From: CAYRNR01 sp964425605
GTDB lineage: Bacteria; Myxococcota_A; UBA796; UBA9615; CAYRNR01
Assembly (NCBI GenBank): GCA_964425605.1
Contig: CAYRNR010000012.1
Location: 25,725-89,724 of the forward strand
Length of the DNA: 64,000 nt
Reading direction: 5' to 3'
The notes below the pieces were generated by a model, which saw only the letters and a list, made by a program, of their open reading frames with translations, was not told the DNA's origin and searched no databases. The translations under genes and the position numbers were made by a program. Shown one piece after another: positions 33,500 to 45,512 of the stretch. How positions within the stretch are numbered: position 1 is the first letter of the stretch; the number at the start of each line of letters is the position of its first letter.

Positions 33500-34714
33500 A
33501 TGCGCACGATCCACCTGCTGTTGTTCGCCCTGCTCCTGGGGCTCGGATGTGACGGTGACTCCGGTCCGTCCGAGGACCCCGTGCCCGAGTTCCGCCACGC
33601 CGAGCTCTACGAATCCGTGCAGGACTGGGCCCGGACCCTCACCCGCATCGACGGCGACTGGAAGGAGGACTGGGGAGACGGGTCGTTCTTCGGCCTGGGT
33701 TTCTACGTCCAGGAGGGCACCAGCTCGTCCAACGACGAGTACCTCGCCATCGCCCAGGACCTGATGTCGCGCAACCTGGCCCTGATCGAGGACGAGAGCC
33801 TGCTCACCGGCGACGTCAACGAGATCGCCATGTGCCTGCTCGGGCTGATCGAGTACGTGGCCGCCACCGGGGATACCTCGGGCCTGGTCGCGATCGACGA
33901 GATGATCGCCGTGCTCAACGACCTGATGGAGGCGACCGGCCACTACTTCCCCCCCGAGGCCGTGGACAGCTTCGCCATGGACTTCTACGGCCCCACCTCC
34001 ATCAACGGCCTGCTGGCGCTGATCAGCCTGCAGCGGGCCTACCTCCTCGCCGGCGACGACGACCTCGTCGAGGTGGCAGCCGCGGTCGTCGACCAGCTGG
34101 ACGCCCGCGCCTGGAACGGCACCTACTACGAGTTCAGCGACACCCGCGAGGGGCTGTTCCTCTACCCCAACGTCACCTTGATCATGCTCAACGTCCGGCT
34201 GTTCCAGCTCACCGGCGAACAGGCCTACCTCGATCGCGCTCTGGACACCCACGCCGGCATCCAGCCCCTGCGCGTGGACGAGGCGAGCGGCCTGGCTGGA
34301 CCGGGCCGATATCGCTCTCCGTACAGCGCCGACGTCGAGGGCGCCGAGACCGACGACTACACCACCTTGTCGAGCCAGAACTACCTGATGATGGCCCTGA
34401 TGCTGCTGCACCAGGTCACCGGCGACCCCGCCTATCTCCACGAGACCGACGCCGTGCTCGACTTCATCGAGACCTGCCTGGTCGGCGGCTGGTGCCTGTC
34501 CCACTTCCACACCGGCGACTGCACGGATCCGTGCGACGAAGGCGACGTGTGCATCGAGGAGACCTGCTTCGAGGACGCCTGCCACACCGGCGTCCTCCAC
34601 CACTGGATCGACGGCCGCATCGCCACCCCCGACGACACGGTCCTCATCTGCTCCGGGTGCAACCTGCAGTTGCTGTACGTGATGTGGTTCCGCCAGCACC
34701 TCGACGCGGCCTGA
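33500..34714 (+). CDS. alpha/alpha-barrel lipoprotein (GH76/GH88/epimerase-like fold)
   Basis: A 404-aa lipoprotein (lipobox LGLGC). The mature part is all-helical with repeated helix pairs (LSLQRAYLLAGDDDLVEVAA-like segments, LFQLTGEQAYLDRALDTHAG, LLHQVTGDPAYLHETDAVLD), the hallmark of (alpha/alpha)6 barrels such as thioredoxin-domain YyaL-like proteins, GH76, GH88 and N-acylglucosamine 2-epimerases. A Cys-rich EGF-like insert (CTDPCDEGDVCIEETC) sits near residue 345. No catalytic acid can be assigned with confidence. It is transcribed alone with a leaderless-type -10, convergent with the next gene. Confidence 0.7.
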   Translation: MRTIHLLLFALLLGLGCDGDSGPSEDPVPEFRHAELYESVQDWARTLTRIDGDWKEDWGDGSFFGLGFYVQEGTSSSNDEYLAIAQDLMSRNLALIEDESLLTGDVNEIAMCLLGLIEYVAATGDTSGLVAIDEMIAVLNDLMEATGHYFPPEAVDSFAMDFYGPTSINGLLALISLQRAYLLAGDDDLVEVAAAVVDQLDARAWNGTYYEFSDTREGLFLYPNVTLIMLNVRLFQLTGEQAYLDRALDTHAGIQPLRVDEASGLAGPGRYRSPYSADVEGAETDDYTTLSSQNYLMMALMLLHQVTGDPAYLHETDAVLDFIETCLVGGWCLSHFHTGDCTDPCDEGDVCIEETCFEDACHTGVLHHWIDGRIATPDDTVLICSGCNLQLLYVMWFRQHLDAA

Positions 34715-34728
34715 CGTCCATCGGATGG

Positions 34729-35112
34729 TCAGTCGGGCGTGACCCTCCGCGCCCTGCATCGCCCCCTCTCGCAAGCGGGTTCCACGTCGTAGGCGGGCTC
34801 TGCGCAGTCCACGGAATCGCATCTGCGCGGCCAGCCCTCGCACACCTCGTCGTGGCGCTGGCGGACCTGCTCGAACTGCTCGCGGTTGTAGACCACGGCG
34901 CACTGGCACGGCTCGTCACAGCAGTTGCCGTCCTGGATGCACGCGAGCACGCAATCGTCGTCCGTGGCGCAGCTTGGGGTGCGGCCCTCGGCGAAGACCG
35001 GAGGGTAGTTCCCTTGCTCGTCGGGTACGGAGTCCTTCTTGGCGCAGGAGCACACCGCGATCGCCAGGGCTGCAGCGGCCACTGACCACGAGATCCTCTG
35101 TGTGAAGCTCAT
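34729..35112 (-). CDS. Cys-rich lipoprotein
   Basis: A 127-aa lipoprotein. The ATG at 35112 has GGGAG 9 nt upstream; the signal ends in AVCSC, giving the lipid Cys. The mature region has about 12 Cys in short spacing (CATDDDCVLACIQDGNCCDE, then CEGWPRRCDSVDC), so it is probably a disulfide-stabilised domain. Proteins with CxxDxDC and RCRA-type tails are common in Myxococcota. Function unknown. Confidence 0.7.
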   Translation of the reverse strand: MSFTQRISWSVAAAALAIAVCSCAKKDSVPDEQGNYPPVFAEGRTPSCATDDDCVLACIQDGNCCDEPCQCAVVYNREQFEQVRQRHDEVCEGWPRRCDSVDCAEPAYDVEPACERGRCRARRVTPD

Positions 35113-35182
35113 CTTTCGATTCTCCCACTTCCGAGGCATCGCCGGGGACGCCGGTGCGACGGAATCGTCCTTCTGCGCCTGA

Positions 35183-35188
35183 TAGGAT
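35183..35188 (+). promoter_or_regulatory. putative -10 element, leaderless gene
   Basis: TAGGAT ends 8 nt before the ATG at 35197, so the mRNA would start close to the start codon. The same hexamer occurs at 39809-39814. Confidence 0.35.
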
Positions 35189-35196
35189 TCGGTCCC

Positions 35197-36129
35197 ATGG
35201 ACGACCACGACGTGATCGATTGGTTGCTGCAGGGCGATCCCGCGGTTCGCTGGCAGGTGATGCGCGACCTCCTCGGCGCCGCCGAGGACGAGGTCTCTGG
35301 CGAGCGCCGGCGGATCGCGGCCGAGGGGTGGGGACGCGGACTGCTCGAGCGGCAGCACGGGAGCGGCCTGTGGAGCCACGACCTGGGGCCCCGTTCCGCC
35401 CGCGGACTCTACATGCCCAAGTGGATATCGACGCACTACACGCTGCTGTTGCTCGCGCGGCTGGGGCTCGATCCGGGTGATCCGGCCGCGGCCGCTGGCT
35501 GCCGTGCCCTGCTGGCGCGCGCGCATTGGCTGCCCTCCGGCGGAATCCGCCTGTGGCAGCGCGAGGTGACCGACGTCTGCGTCTGCGCGATGGTGCTGTC
35601 GATCCTCCAGACCTTCGACCAGGACCCCGGCGCTCGGCAGCGGCTACGGGCGTTCCTCCTCGATGTGCAACTCGACGACGGGGGCTGGAACTGCGAGCGC
35701 GATAGCGTGCACGGCTCGTTCCACACGACCCTGTCCGTGCTCGAGGCGTTCCAGAAAGGGCCGGTCACCTCGGAGATCGAGGCGGCGGTCGCGCGCGGCA
35801 GGGCGTTCTTCCTGCGGCACCATCTCTACTGCTCGCACCGCACCGGCGAGGTCTCGCGCCAGGCATTCCTGCGCTTCCCGATCCCGTACTCGTGGCACTT
35901 CGACTCGCTGCGGGGGCTCACGTGGTTCGCCGCGGACGACGGCCCGTGGGACGACCGCCTCGCAGCCGCCGTCGCCCTGGTGCGCGAGCGCCGGCGTCCA
36001 GACGGGCGCTGGAACGTCAACGCGCGCGCCCCTGGACAGGTCCACTTCGAGCTCGAACCGGCGGGCCGCCCGAGCCGCTGGGTGACCCTCGGCTGCATGC
36101 GAGTGCTGCGGTGGTGGGAGGAGCGGTAG
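35197..36129 (+). CDS. alpha/alpha-toroid (prenyltransferase/squalene-cyclase-like) protein
   Basis: A 310-aa soluble helical protein. It contains repeated toroid motifs: VQLDDGGWNCERDSVHGSFH, VRERRRPDGRWNVNARAPG, and a closing RWVTLGCMRVLRWW. The QW-like DGGWN/DGRWN units are those of squalene-hopene cyclase and prenyltransferase-like folds. No DXDD cyclase motif is visible. The N-terminus (DPAVRWQVMRDLLGA) resembles that of the gene at 19935, so the two are probably distant paralogues. Its substrate is unknown. Confidence 0.75.
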   Translation: MDDHDVIDWLLQGDPAVRWQVMRDLLGAAEDEVSGERRRIAAEGWGRGLLERQHGSGLWSHDLGPRSARGLYMPKWISTHYTLLLLARLGLDPGDPAAAAGCRALLARAHWLPSGGIRLWQREVTDVCVCAMVLSILQTFDQDPGARQRLRAFLLDVQLDDGGWNCERDSVHGSFHTTLSVLEAFQKGPVTSEIEAAVARGRAFFLRHHLYCSHRTGEVSRQAFLRFPIPYSWHFDSLRGLTWFAADDGPWDDRLAAAVALVRERRRPDGRWNVNARAPGQVHFELEPAGRPSRWVTLGCMRVLRWWEER

Positions 36130-36173
36130 GGTTCCTGAGCGCGACGGTGCCAGGGGAATCCCACGCGGGGGAG

Positions 36174-39710
<3,537 letters not shown>

Positions 39711-39808
39711 CTTCGTTCCTCCCTCCCGGCGGATTAAACCAGACGGGAGCGACCACGTCAGGTCCCCCTGATGCGCCGCGTGTCGTGGCCCCCCGCACGG
39801 ACGGGCGA

Positions 39809-39814
39809 TAGGAT
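39809..39814 (+). promoter_or_regulatory. putative -10 element
   Basis: TAGGAT lies 6 nt before a small ATG-initiated frame (39821) and 49 nt before the DTW gene. The 39711-39863 segment is a divergent intergenic region shared with the MopE gene on the minus strand. Confidence 0.3.
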
Positions 39815-39820
39815 GGCCCC

Positions 39821-39874
39821 ATGGCCGCGTACATGACGTGGTCGCTGACGAATCCGCGGGATCATGGGACGTAG
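39821..39874 (+). CDS. possible leader peptide upstream of the DTW gene
   Basis: A 17-codon frame (MAAYMTWSLTNPRDHGT) starts 6 nt after a TAGGAT element and stops inside the first codons of the DTW gene, overlapping it by 11 nt. Such an arrangement could couple translation of the DTW gene, which has no good ribosome site of its own. It may also be chance. Confidence 0.25.
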   Translation: MAAYMTWSLTNPRDHGT

Positions 39875-40466
39875 GACCCGAAGCTCCACCCGCTGCCTGC
39901 ACTGTCGCATGCCACGATCGCTGTGCGTCTGTGACGCGGTGCCGCGTCTGGAGCTGCGCACGCGCGTGTTGCTGATCCTGCACCGCGCCGAGACCTTCAA
40001 GAGCACGTCCACGGGCAACCTGGCGCTGCTGGCCCTGCGCAACAGCGAGCGCCGGGTGCACGGCGACGCGGCCCATCCCCTGGACCTGTCGCAGCTGGAC
40101 GGCGAGGCGTCGAGGCTGTTGCTGCTGTTTCCCGGGGAGGGTGCGGTGACGCTCTCGCGTGACCTGGTCCGCGGAGAAACCAGGCCCGTCACGCTGATCG
40201 TCCCCGACGGCAGCTGGCGCCAGGCCCGAAAGTTCGGGCGGCGCATCCCCGGCCTCGACCGCGTCGAGCGGGTGACCCTCCCTCCAGGTCCCGGTAGCCG
40301 ATATCGCCTGCGCGCCGAGAACCCCGCGCGCGGGTTGTCGACCCTCGAGGCCATCGCGTGCGCCGTGGGGATACTGGAGTCGACCGAAGCTCAGCAGAGC
40401 CTCGAAGCGCTGCTCGATCTCATGGTGGAGCGCACGCTCGGGGCGCGTGGGGTGGTACCGTTGTGA
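39864..40466 (+). CDS. DTW-domain tRNA-uridine aminocarboxypropyltransferase
   Basis: A 200-aa enzyme of the DTW family (YfiP/TapT-like), which transfers the 3-amino-3-carboxypropyl group of S-adenosylmethionine to a uridine in tRNA (acp3U). The N-terminal Cys cluster CLHCRMPRSLCVC and the family motif are present, the latter as DGSWRQARKF (DGSW in place of DGTW). The C-terminal NPARGLSTLEAIA segment is also typical. It has a weak ribosome site and may depend on the overlapping 17-codon frame. The next gene starts 50 nt later on the same strand. Confidence 0.85.
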   Translation: MGRRTRSSTRCLHCRMPRSLCVCDAVPRLELRTRVLLILHRAETFKSTSTGNLALLALRNSERRVHGDAAHPLDLSQLDGEASRLLLLFPGEGAVTLSRDLVRGETRPVTLIVPDGSWRQARKFGRRIPGLDRVERVTLPPGPGSRYRLRAENPARGLSTLEAIACAVGILESTEAQQSLEALLDLMVERTLGARGVVPL

Positions 40467-40515
40467 ATCGCGTGGAACTTCGTTGGGTGGCGAGACGAGA
40501 GGGGTCAGGGACAGG

Positions 40516-41229
40516 TTGAACCGACGACACACGATCTCGGCCCATGTGATCGGCCTGGCCGTGGCTGTCCTGGTAGGGGGAACAGCCGCCGCCCAGACCG
40601 TGGACGTGGGAGCCCTCGCCGTGCAGGCCAACGAGGTCAACCTCGAGTACTGCCCGGAGCTCTACATGCAGGATGTCGAGCTCGCAGCGAAGGGATACCA
40701 GCGGGTGGCCCAGGCCTGGGAGGCCGTGGACGCGGGGTACCGCGAAGTCGGGAGTTCATCGTTGCTGTACTGGCGCGGTGTCCTGGCCCAGTGCCTGGGC
40801 CAGCACGAGCTGGCCCTGGAGGATCTGAGCTCCTTCGTCCGCTGGACCGAAGGTGTCGACGACGCCGAGCTGGCGGCGATGGTCGCCGACGCCGAGACGC
40901 GAGTGAGGAGGCTGGAGACGGCGGCGTCCGCCGGAACCACGCCGCGCCCATCCCGCCGGAGGATAGGTGCCGCGTTGTCGATCTCGGGCGGAGCGGCTGC
41001 CCTGGCCGGTTTCACCCTGAACCTGGTGGCGTACGAGCGAGGAACGAACCTGACCGACCAGGCCGCCTACGAGTCGACGAGGACCGCCGGCATCTCCGGG
41101 CTGGTCGTGGGATTCGCCGGCGCTGGCGTGGCCCTGGCCGGGCTGCTGATGGCCGTCCTGCCCCAGCGCGAGGGCGTGGAGCTGTCGTGGGTGGTAGGCC
41201 CGGTGACGAGCCTCACCTTTCGCTTCTGA
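40516..41229 (+). CDS. exported protein with two C-terminal TM segments
   Basis: A 237-aa protein. I place the start at TTG 40516, because the signal peptide (LNRRHTISAHVIGLAVAVLV, cleaved near AAAQ) begins there and AGGG lies about 5 nt upstream; an ATG at 40447 would overlap the DTW gene by 20 nt and add 23 basic residues. Residues 40-130 look like a TPR-type helical region (YWRGVLAQCLGQHELALEDL). Two hydrophobic helices follow (GAALSISGGAAALAGFTLNL and GLVVGFAGAGVALAGLLMAV). This layout recurs in myxobacterial TPR-plus-membrane-anchor proteins. Function unknown. Confidence 0.65.
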   Translation: MNRRHTISAHVIGLAVAVLVGGTAAAQTVDVGALAVQANEVNLEYCPELYMQDVELAAKGYQRVAQAWEAVDAGYREVGSSSLLYWRGVLAQCLGQHELALEDLSSFVRWTEGVDDAELAAMVADAETRVRRLETAASAGTTPRPSRRRIGAALSISGGAAALAGFTLNLVAYERGTNLTDQAAYESTRTAGISGLVVGFAGAGVALAGLLMAVLPQREGVELSWVVGPVTSLTFRF

Positions 41230-41241
41230 GACGGCCCGGGG

Positions 41242-42105
41242 TCATCTGGCGCAGCGGAAGCCGAGGCCGCGGATGGGGGAGTCGGGAGCCGCGTAGTCGC
41301 GGTTGGCCGCGCGAAGATTGGGGTCGTCGTTCCCGCAGCTCCCACCGCGCACCACCCGCGCCGAACCGCCGCCCGCCTCCCAGGCCGAACCATCGGCCGG
41401 GGCGCCCTCGTACGCCGCGTGATACCAGTCCTGTACCCACTCCCAGGCGTTTCCGGCCATGTCGCACAGGCCCTGCTCCGTGTCACCGCGGGGGCTCCTG
41501 CTGCAGACCACCCAGAAGCCGCCCAGCCCGCACCCCGTGGTTCCGTAGTCGGGATCGTGCATGATCGCGTACTCACACGAGGCGTCGGCGTCTCCCCAGG
41601 GGTACACGATCTCCTGCCCCTGGCTGCGCGCCGCGAACTCCCACTCCGCCTCGCTGGGCAGGCGCCCCCCGAGCCAGTCGCAGAAATCCTGGGCCTGTTG
41701 CCAGGTCACACACCCCATGGGCTCGTCCTCGTGGCCCTCGACGATCCAATCGCATCCATTTTCGGAGAGCGGTTCGGTGCACACCTGGACGTCCACGCAG
41801 CTGGCGTACTGTTCCACCGTCACCTCGGTGCCCAGGATCTCGAAGGCCGGCACGTCGACCGGGTGGATCGGCGTCTCGTCCGGATCACCCTCGTCGCTCC
41901 CCATCTGGAAGGAGCCACCCTCGATCGCGACCCAGTCGACCGCGGGGAGGGACGTGTCGTCATCGCCGAGGTCATCGTCGCTCGTGTCGTCGTCCCCCGC
42001 GTCGTCGTCCCCCGTGTCGTCGTCGTCCATCCAGGGCGGAGGCCACGTGGGCAACACACACCCCGCGAGACCCAGACAGAGCATCCATGGGAGGCACCGA
42101 TGCAT
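41242..42105 (-). CDS. SUMF1/FGE-domain lipoprotein, probably non-catalytic
   Basis: A 287-aa lipoprotein (lipobox GLAGC) with an Asp-rich linker (residues 27-52) and a sulfatase-modifying-factor domain. Domain marks are GSFQMGSDEGDPDETPIHPV, the CDWLGGRLPSEAEWEFAARS block, CDMAGNAWEWVQDWY and the final GFRCAR. True formylglycine-generating enzymes use a Cys pair near RGGSWxCxxxxC; here the segment reads RGGSCGNDDPNLRAANR, so the second catalytic Cys is missing. A lectin-like or structural role, as in many bacterial relatives, is likelier. No strong ribosome site is visible at this ATG. Confidence 0.8.
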   Translation of the reverse strand: MHRCLPWMLCLGLAGCVLPTWPPPWMDDDDTGDDDAGDDDTSDDDLGDDDTSLPAVDWVAIEGGSFQMGSDEGDPDETPIHPVDVPAFEILGTEVTVEQYASCVDVQVCTEPLSENGCDWIVEGHEDEPMGCVTWQQAQDFCDWLGGRLPSEAEWEFAARSQGQEIVYPWGDADASCEYAIMHDPDYGTTGCGLGGFWVVCSRSPRGDTEQGLCDMAGNAWEWVQDWYHAAYEGAPADGSAWEAGGGSARVVRGGSCGNDDPNLRAANRDYAAPDSPIRGLGFRCAR

Positions 42106-42162
42106 GCGTTGCAGCGTACCACGTGGTCTCCGGGGCGACCTCGGTCCAGCCCTCGTCGAGCC

Positions 42163-42411
42163 TCACCCTGTGAGAGCTGGTAACAAGAAAACCACCGACA
42201 GGGCGAGGGCAGCGAAGCCCCCCACGATCACCGCCAGGCCGAGGATGTCGATCCAGGAATAGGCACCGTCGTGCCGGTCGAACAACCTCCTCCACTCGAC
42301 GCGATAGCTCGTGCGAAATCCGGATGAGCCCCACATCGCGAGTGCGACCACGGTGACCCCCAGGAATCGGGCCACGACCTGGAGGAAAAACTCGAAGGCA
42401 GCCTCCAACAT
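42163..42411 (-). CDS. small two-TM membrane protein
   Basis: An 82-aa protein with a very good ribosome site (GGAAGGAGGAGCG) before the ATG. Two hydrophobic helices (FLGVTVVALAMWG region and IDILGLAVIVGGFAALALSV) flank a basic loop (RTSYRVEWRRLFDRHDG), giving a hairpin in the inner membrane. It lies 25 nt after the secreted protein gene at 42437, so the two probably share a transcript. Family not recognised. Confidence 0.65.
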   Translation of the reverse strand: MLEAAFEFFLQVVARFLGVTVVALAMWGSSGFRTSYRVEWRRLFDRHDGAYSWIDILGLAVIVGGFAALALSVVFLLPALTG

Positions 42412-42436
42412 CGCTCCTCCTTCCCTTCGATGCGCT

Positions 42437-42928
42437 CTACCTGTCCGGCCGGTGGCCCAGCGTGCCGATCTGCGTCGTGCGCTCGGGATCGAAGCTCGGC
42501 AGGCTCGCGGAGCAGCCACCGAGGGATGCAGGCGTGGGCTCCGCGAACAGCGCGTTGTCCCCGTAGTGGGTGCTGCACTGGTCGCTGCCGGCTCGGTAGT
42601 GCGCGAGCGTCTCGTACCCCGTCCACGAGGAGCGGACCCACACCTCCTCGCCCGTGTCCGACGCGTGGACCTCGAGGTCGACCGAAGGGATGCCGCGGTA
42701 GGTCGAGGGGTACATGGGGCAGTATCGCCGTCTCCCCGTATCATCGGCTGTCGCAAAGCCCAGGACAGCCGCGTCGAGGGTGTAGTGAATGTAGAACTCC
42801 AGGGAATCCTGGCCCGCGTCCACCTCACCCAACACGGTGTACGACGTGGCGCCGGCCGACGCGGCCGGTGGCCCGGGGCAACAGCCGAAGATGCCGAGCA
42901 GCGCGGCCACGGCTACCGCAAGACGCAT
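42437..42928 (-). CDS. small exported Cys-containing hypothetical protein
   Basis: A 163-aa protein with a signal peptide whose end (GIFGCC) could be a lipobox. AGGAGGAG is 4-5 nt before the ATG. The mature part is beta-rich (SLEFYIHYTLDAAVLGFATA, VDLEVHASDTGEEVWVRSSW) with four further Cys. It precedes the two-TM gene by 25 nt on the same strand. No family recognised. Confidence 0.65.
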   Translation of the reverse strand: MRLAVAVAALLGIFGCCPGPPAASAGATSYTVLGEVDAGQDSLEFYIHYTLDAAVLGFATADDTGRRRYCPMYPSTYRGIPSVDLEVHASDTGEEVWVRSSWTGYETLAHYRAGSDQCSTHYGDNALFAEPTPASLGGCSASLPSFDPERTTQIGTLGHRPDR

Positions 42929-42995
42929 GGTTCTCCTCCTGGCATGGACAAGGCGCGAGCGAGCACAGCTATTCCGAGGGAGGACTTCGCCGGAA

Positions 42996-44069
42996 CTACG
43001 GGATGTCCATCAAGCACCCGCTCGACCAGTCCGCGGAGCAGTCGATGACATCGTCGAGGACCGTGATCGTGCGGTTGGGCCAGTCGATGGTCCCGACGTA
43101 CCAGACCTCCCGGGGCATGAAGTCCTGAATCGTGGAGACCCGCGTGTCGCCATCGACGTTGAACACCGTCTGCGGGGTGGAGGGATCGCCCGAGGCCCAG
43201 TACTCGACCATGACGTGGTAGAGGACGTTCTCGGGGTTGGGCAGGTAGATGTTCTCGACGCCGTTGTCCCCGGTGTCGTCCACGTCCTTGTGGGGATTGT
43301 CGGCCGGGTCACCGGGCACGCCCCAGTCGGGGTCCATGTTGGTCCAGGTGCAATCGTCGATGCCGCCGTCGTGGTTGTTGATCTGGCCGCCGTCGCGGAT
43401 CAGATGCAGCTCCAGGTCGAACACACCGGATTCCCAGGTGATGGTGATACGGATGTCCGCCTCGGTGCAGTTGGCGTTGTCCAGCTCGTGGACGACACAG
43501 TAGGTGCCGCTGTCGTTGCTCCACGCGCCCTTCATCAGCTGCGTGTCGCAGAACACGGGCATCAGCGCGTCGAACGTACCGTTGCCTACCGTGGAGATGG
43601 GGCCCTGGTTCTCTCCGGGCGTCGACCCGGTGCGGGTGAGATACCAGCTTCCATCTCCGTCGTTGCCGGTCACGGGGCCCGTGTCCCCGGAGTGGAACCT
43701 CCAGGTCCCGGCGTCGTCCAGCTGGATCTCGAAGGCGTAGCCCCCGGGGAGCTCGAGGTCGGGGCAATCGTCGCACTCGTACTCGCCGGGGACGTCCAGC
43801 CCCGAACAGGGATCCAGCTCCACATCGTCGTCGCCGGCGGCGCTGTCGTCGTCGTCGCCTGCGCTGTCATCGTCGCCGGGCGTCGCATCGTCGTCGTCGT
43901 CGTCGTCGTCTCCCGGGGTCGCGTCGTCGTCGTCGCCGGCCGAGGCCGAGTCGTCGTCGTCTGCCGGGGTCGCGTCGTCGTCGCCTGCGGTGTCGGGACA
44001 CCCCAGCGCCGCGAGCAGAACGCAGATAATGAATACAGGGAACACGGACCTGGACAGAAGTCGCCTCAC
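42996..44069 (-). CDS. Asp-rich-linker lipoprotein with YfaP/DUF2135-like C-terminal domain
   Basis: A 357-aa lipoprotein starting at GTG 44069 with GAGGGG 7 nt upstream; the lipobox is LAALGC. About 60 residues of DDDDSA/DDDAT linker follow. The last 170 residues match the secreted DUF2135/YfaP-like beta-domain familiar from myxobacteria: VFDLELHLIRDGG, then CTWTNMDPDWG, an acidic DNPHKDVDDTGDNGVENIYL stretch and a beta-strand tail. Residues 90-190 are a distinct beta-rich domain with a Cys-x2-Cys start (CDDCPDLELPGG). Role unknown; surface exposure is likely. Confidence 0.8.
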   Translation of the reverse strand: MRRLLSRSVFPVFIICVLLAALGCPDTAGDDDATPADDDDSASAGDDDDATPGDDDDDDDDATPGDDDSAGDDDDSAAGDDDVELDPCSGLDVPGEYECDDCPDLELPGGYAFEIQLDDAGTWRFHSGDTGPVTGNDGDGSWYLTRTGSTPGENQGPISTVGNGTFDALMPVFCDTQLMKGAWSNDSGTYCVVHELDNANCTEADIRITITWESGVFDLELHLIRDGGQINNHDGGIDDCTWTNMDPDWGVPGDPADNPHKDVDDTGDNGVENIYLPNPENVLYHVMVEYWASGDPSTPQTVFNVDGDTRVSTIQDFMPREVWYVGTIDWPNRTITVLDDVIDCSADWSSGCLMDIP

Positions 44070-44243
44070 TGCACACCCCTCATCGACCCATCGAGCCGCG
44101 GAGGGAGTTCCCGGCCCTGTCGTGGGAGGATACCAGGCGGCTCGTACGGCTCCAACCGTGCGGCCTTGGCCGTCTTTGACAGGCCCGTTTGGCGGGTGAT
44201 ATTTGTTGGTTTCAGGGGACGAGGGTACCCCCGGGGAGAACAC

Positions 44244-44861
44244 ATGAAGAACCTGATGACCGTGCTTTGCGCCGCCGTGATTTTCTGCGCCCCGGCGGCT
44301 CCGGCCCAGGCAGGGGATGCCTGCAAGGGGGTCCGCGTCACCGAGGATCCCTACAGCGGCGGCGCCAGCATGGAGATCGTCGTCCAGGCGATGACCGGGT
44401 ACACCCCCGTCGGCATGCAGTTGCTGGTCGCGGAGGGGACGGCCGAGCTGCAGATCTTCGTCAAGGAGTACGGCATGACCGATGCCGTGTTCCCTGCCGG
44501 TTCCGAGGTGCCGGCGTTGTTCGCCGATGGCGAGGTCGTCCAGCTCAGCCTCGCGCGAGACTCGACGGTCACGGTCTGGGATTGCGGTGGCGTCTGCACG
44601 TCGCTGGGTTACTTCTTCGAGCCAGACGCTGCCCTGTTGCGACGGATGGGGGAGCAGACCATCACCTCGATCCGCCTGCCCGGCTCCACCGACAACCACG
44701 ACTGGAAGATCCCCAAGCCTGCCCAGAAGAAGCTCCAGAAGCTCGCGGCTTGCGCAGCCACGCTCGTGACGAGCGAGGAGCCGGAGGAGACGCCGTCGGA
44801 ACCCGACACGAAGGCAGCGGCGGTGCAGGTGCGGGGCGAGCTGCGGTTCGCGGAGATCTAG
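44244..44861 (+). CDS. secreted hypothetical protein
   Basis: A 205-aa exported protein; GGGGAG lies 6 nt before the ATG and the signal peptide ends near AQAG. The mature protein has a compact beta-rich core (PVGMQLLVAEGTAELQIFVK, VVQLSLARDSTVTVWDCGGV), two Cys in CGGVC and a basic C-terminal part. Family not recognised. The upstream 44070-44243 segment is a divergent promoter region shared with the YfaP-like gene. Confidence 0.65.
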   Translation: MKNLMTVLCAAVIFCAPAAPAQAGDACKGVRVTEDPYSGGASMEIVVQAMTGYTPVGMQLLVAEGTAELQIFVKEYGMTDAVFPAGSEVPALFADGEVVQLSLARDSTVTVWDCGGVCTSLGYFFEPDAALLRRMGEQTITSIRLPGSTDNHDWKIPKPAQKKLQKLAACAATLVTSEEPEETPSEPDTKAAAVQVRGELRFAEI

Positions 44862-44879
44862 CAGAGCGGGTGCGCGGGC

Positions 44880-45437
44880 TCACCAGGCGCAGAACACCTG
44901 TGTGCTGATCCCGGCGCTGGCGTTGACGAAACGCTCGTAGCCCTCGTCCATCCGCGCGTTCATCCAGTCCTCGATCTCCTGGGCGAACTCCTCCTTGCCC
45001 AGGGGTATCGCGCTGAGCAACGGTTCGGTGGAGTCGAAGTAGTAGAACGCCTTGCAGACCGCGGGGAGTACCACGTCCTCCGTCGAGGCGGGCAGCAAGT
45101 TGGTCTCCTCGCAGTGCGCCGGCGTCTCGTACAGCGCCTCGACCTCGGCCAGGTCCTCGTCCGTCGGCCGCTTCCCTCCGGTGGCGAAACGAAGCAACGA
45201 CACCGGGAAGCCGGCGTTGAGCAGGCAGATGACGTCCTCGTCGCTCAGCGTGGCCCCACGCTCCGACACCTCCATGGCTCGCCGGATCGCCTCTTCCGAC
45301 ATGCCCGAACGGTGCGCGCGCAGCAGGTCCCGGGCGGTGACCAGGCCCTCGCCCTCGTCGTCCTGGGCCGCTGTCGCTCCCGGCATCGCCAGGATCAGTA
45401 TCAGGAATGCGAACAGGATCTCCGTTCTCACGAACAT
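44880..45437 (-). CDS. exported helical hypothetical protein
   Basis: A 185-aa protein. The ATG at 45437 has GGAGGT 7 nt upstream and starts a signal peptide cleaved after ATAAQ. The mature part is helical and acidic, with LLRAHRSGMSEEAIRRAMEV and SDEDVICLLNAGFPVSLLRF, the latter reminiscent of the short helical repeat found after signal peptides in many delta-proteobacterial proteins (SxxxVxxxLxxGxSxxxL). Two to three Cys are present. Not recognised further. Confidence 0.65.
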   Translation of the reverse strand: MFVRTEILFAFLILILAMPGATAAQDDEGEGLVTARDLLRAHRSGMSEEAIRRAMEVSERGATLSDEDVICLLNAGFPVSLLRFATGGKRPTDEDLAEVEALYETPAHCEETNLLPASTEDVVLPAVCKAFYYFDSTEPLLSAIPLGKEEFAQEIEDWMNARMDEGYERFVNASAGISTQVFCAW

Positions 45438-45512
45438 GATTGCACCTCCGCACCGGGCGCCCTTCGACAGCACCCGGTGCCCCAAATGGTCCACGATCCC
45501 CCCGACAAAGCG

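Noticed and set aside
33484..33500. AGAATCGAACCACC looks like a reversed T-loop of a tRNA
   Set aside because: No acceptor or anticodon arms can be formed; it lies inside a coding/promoter context.
34716..34730. CCATCGGATGG as a terminator between convergent genes
   Set aside because: The stem is only 5 bp and no T-run follows.
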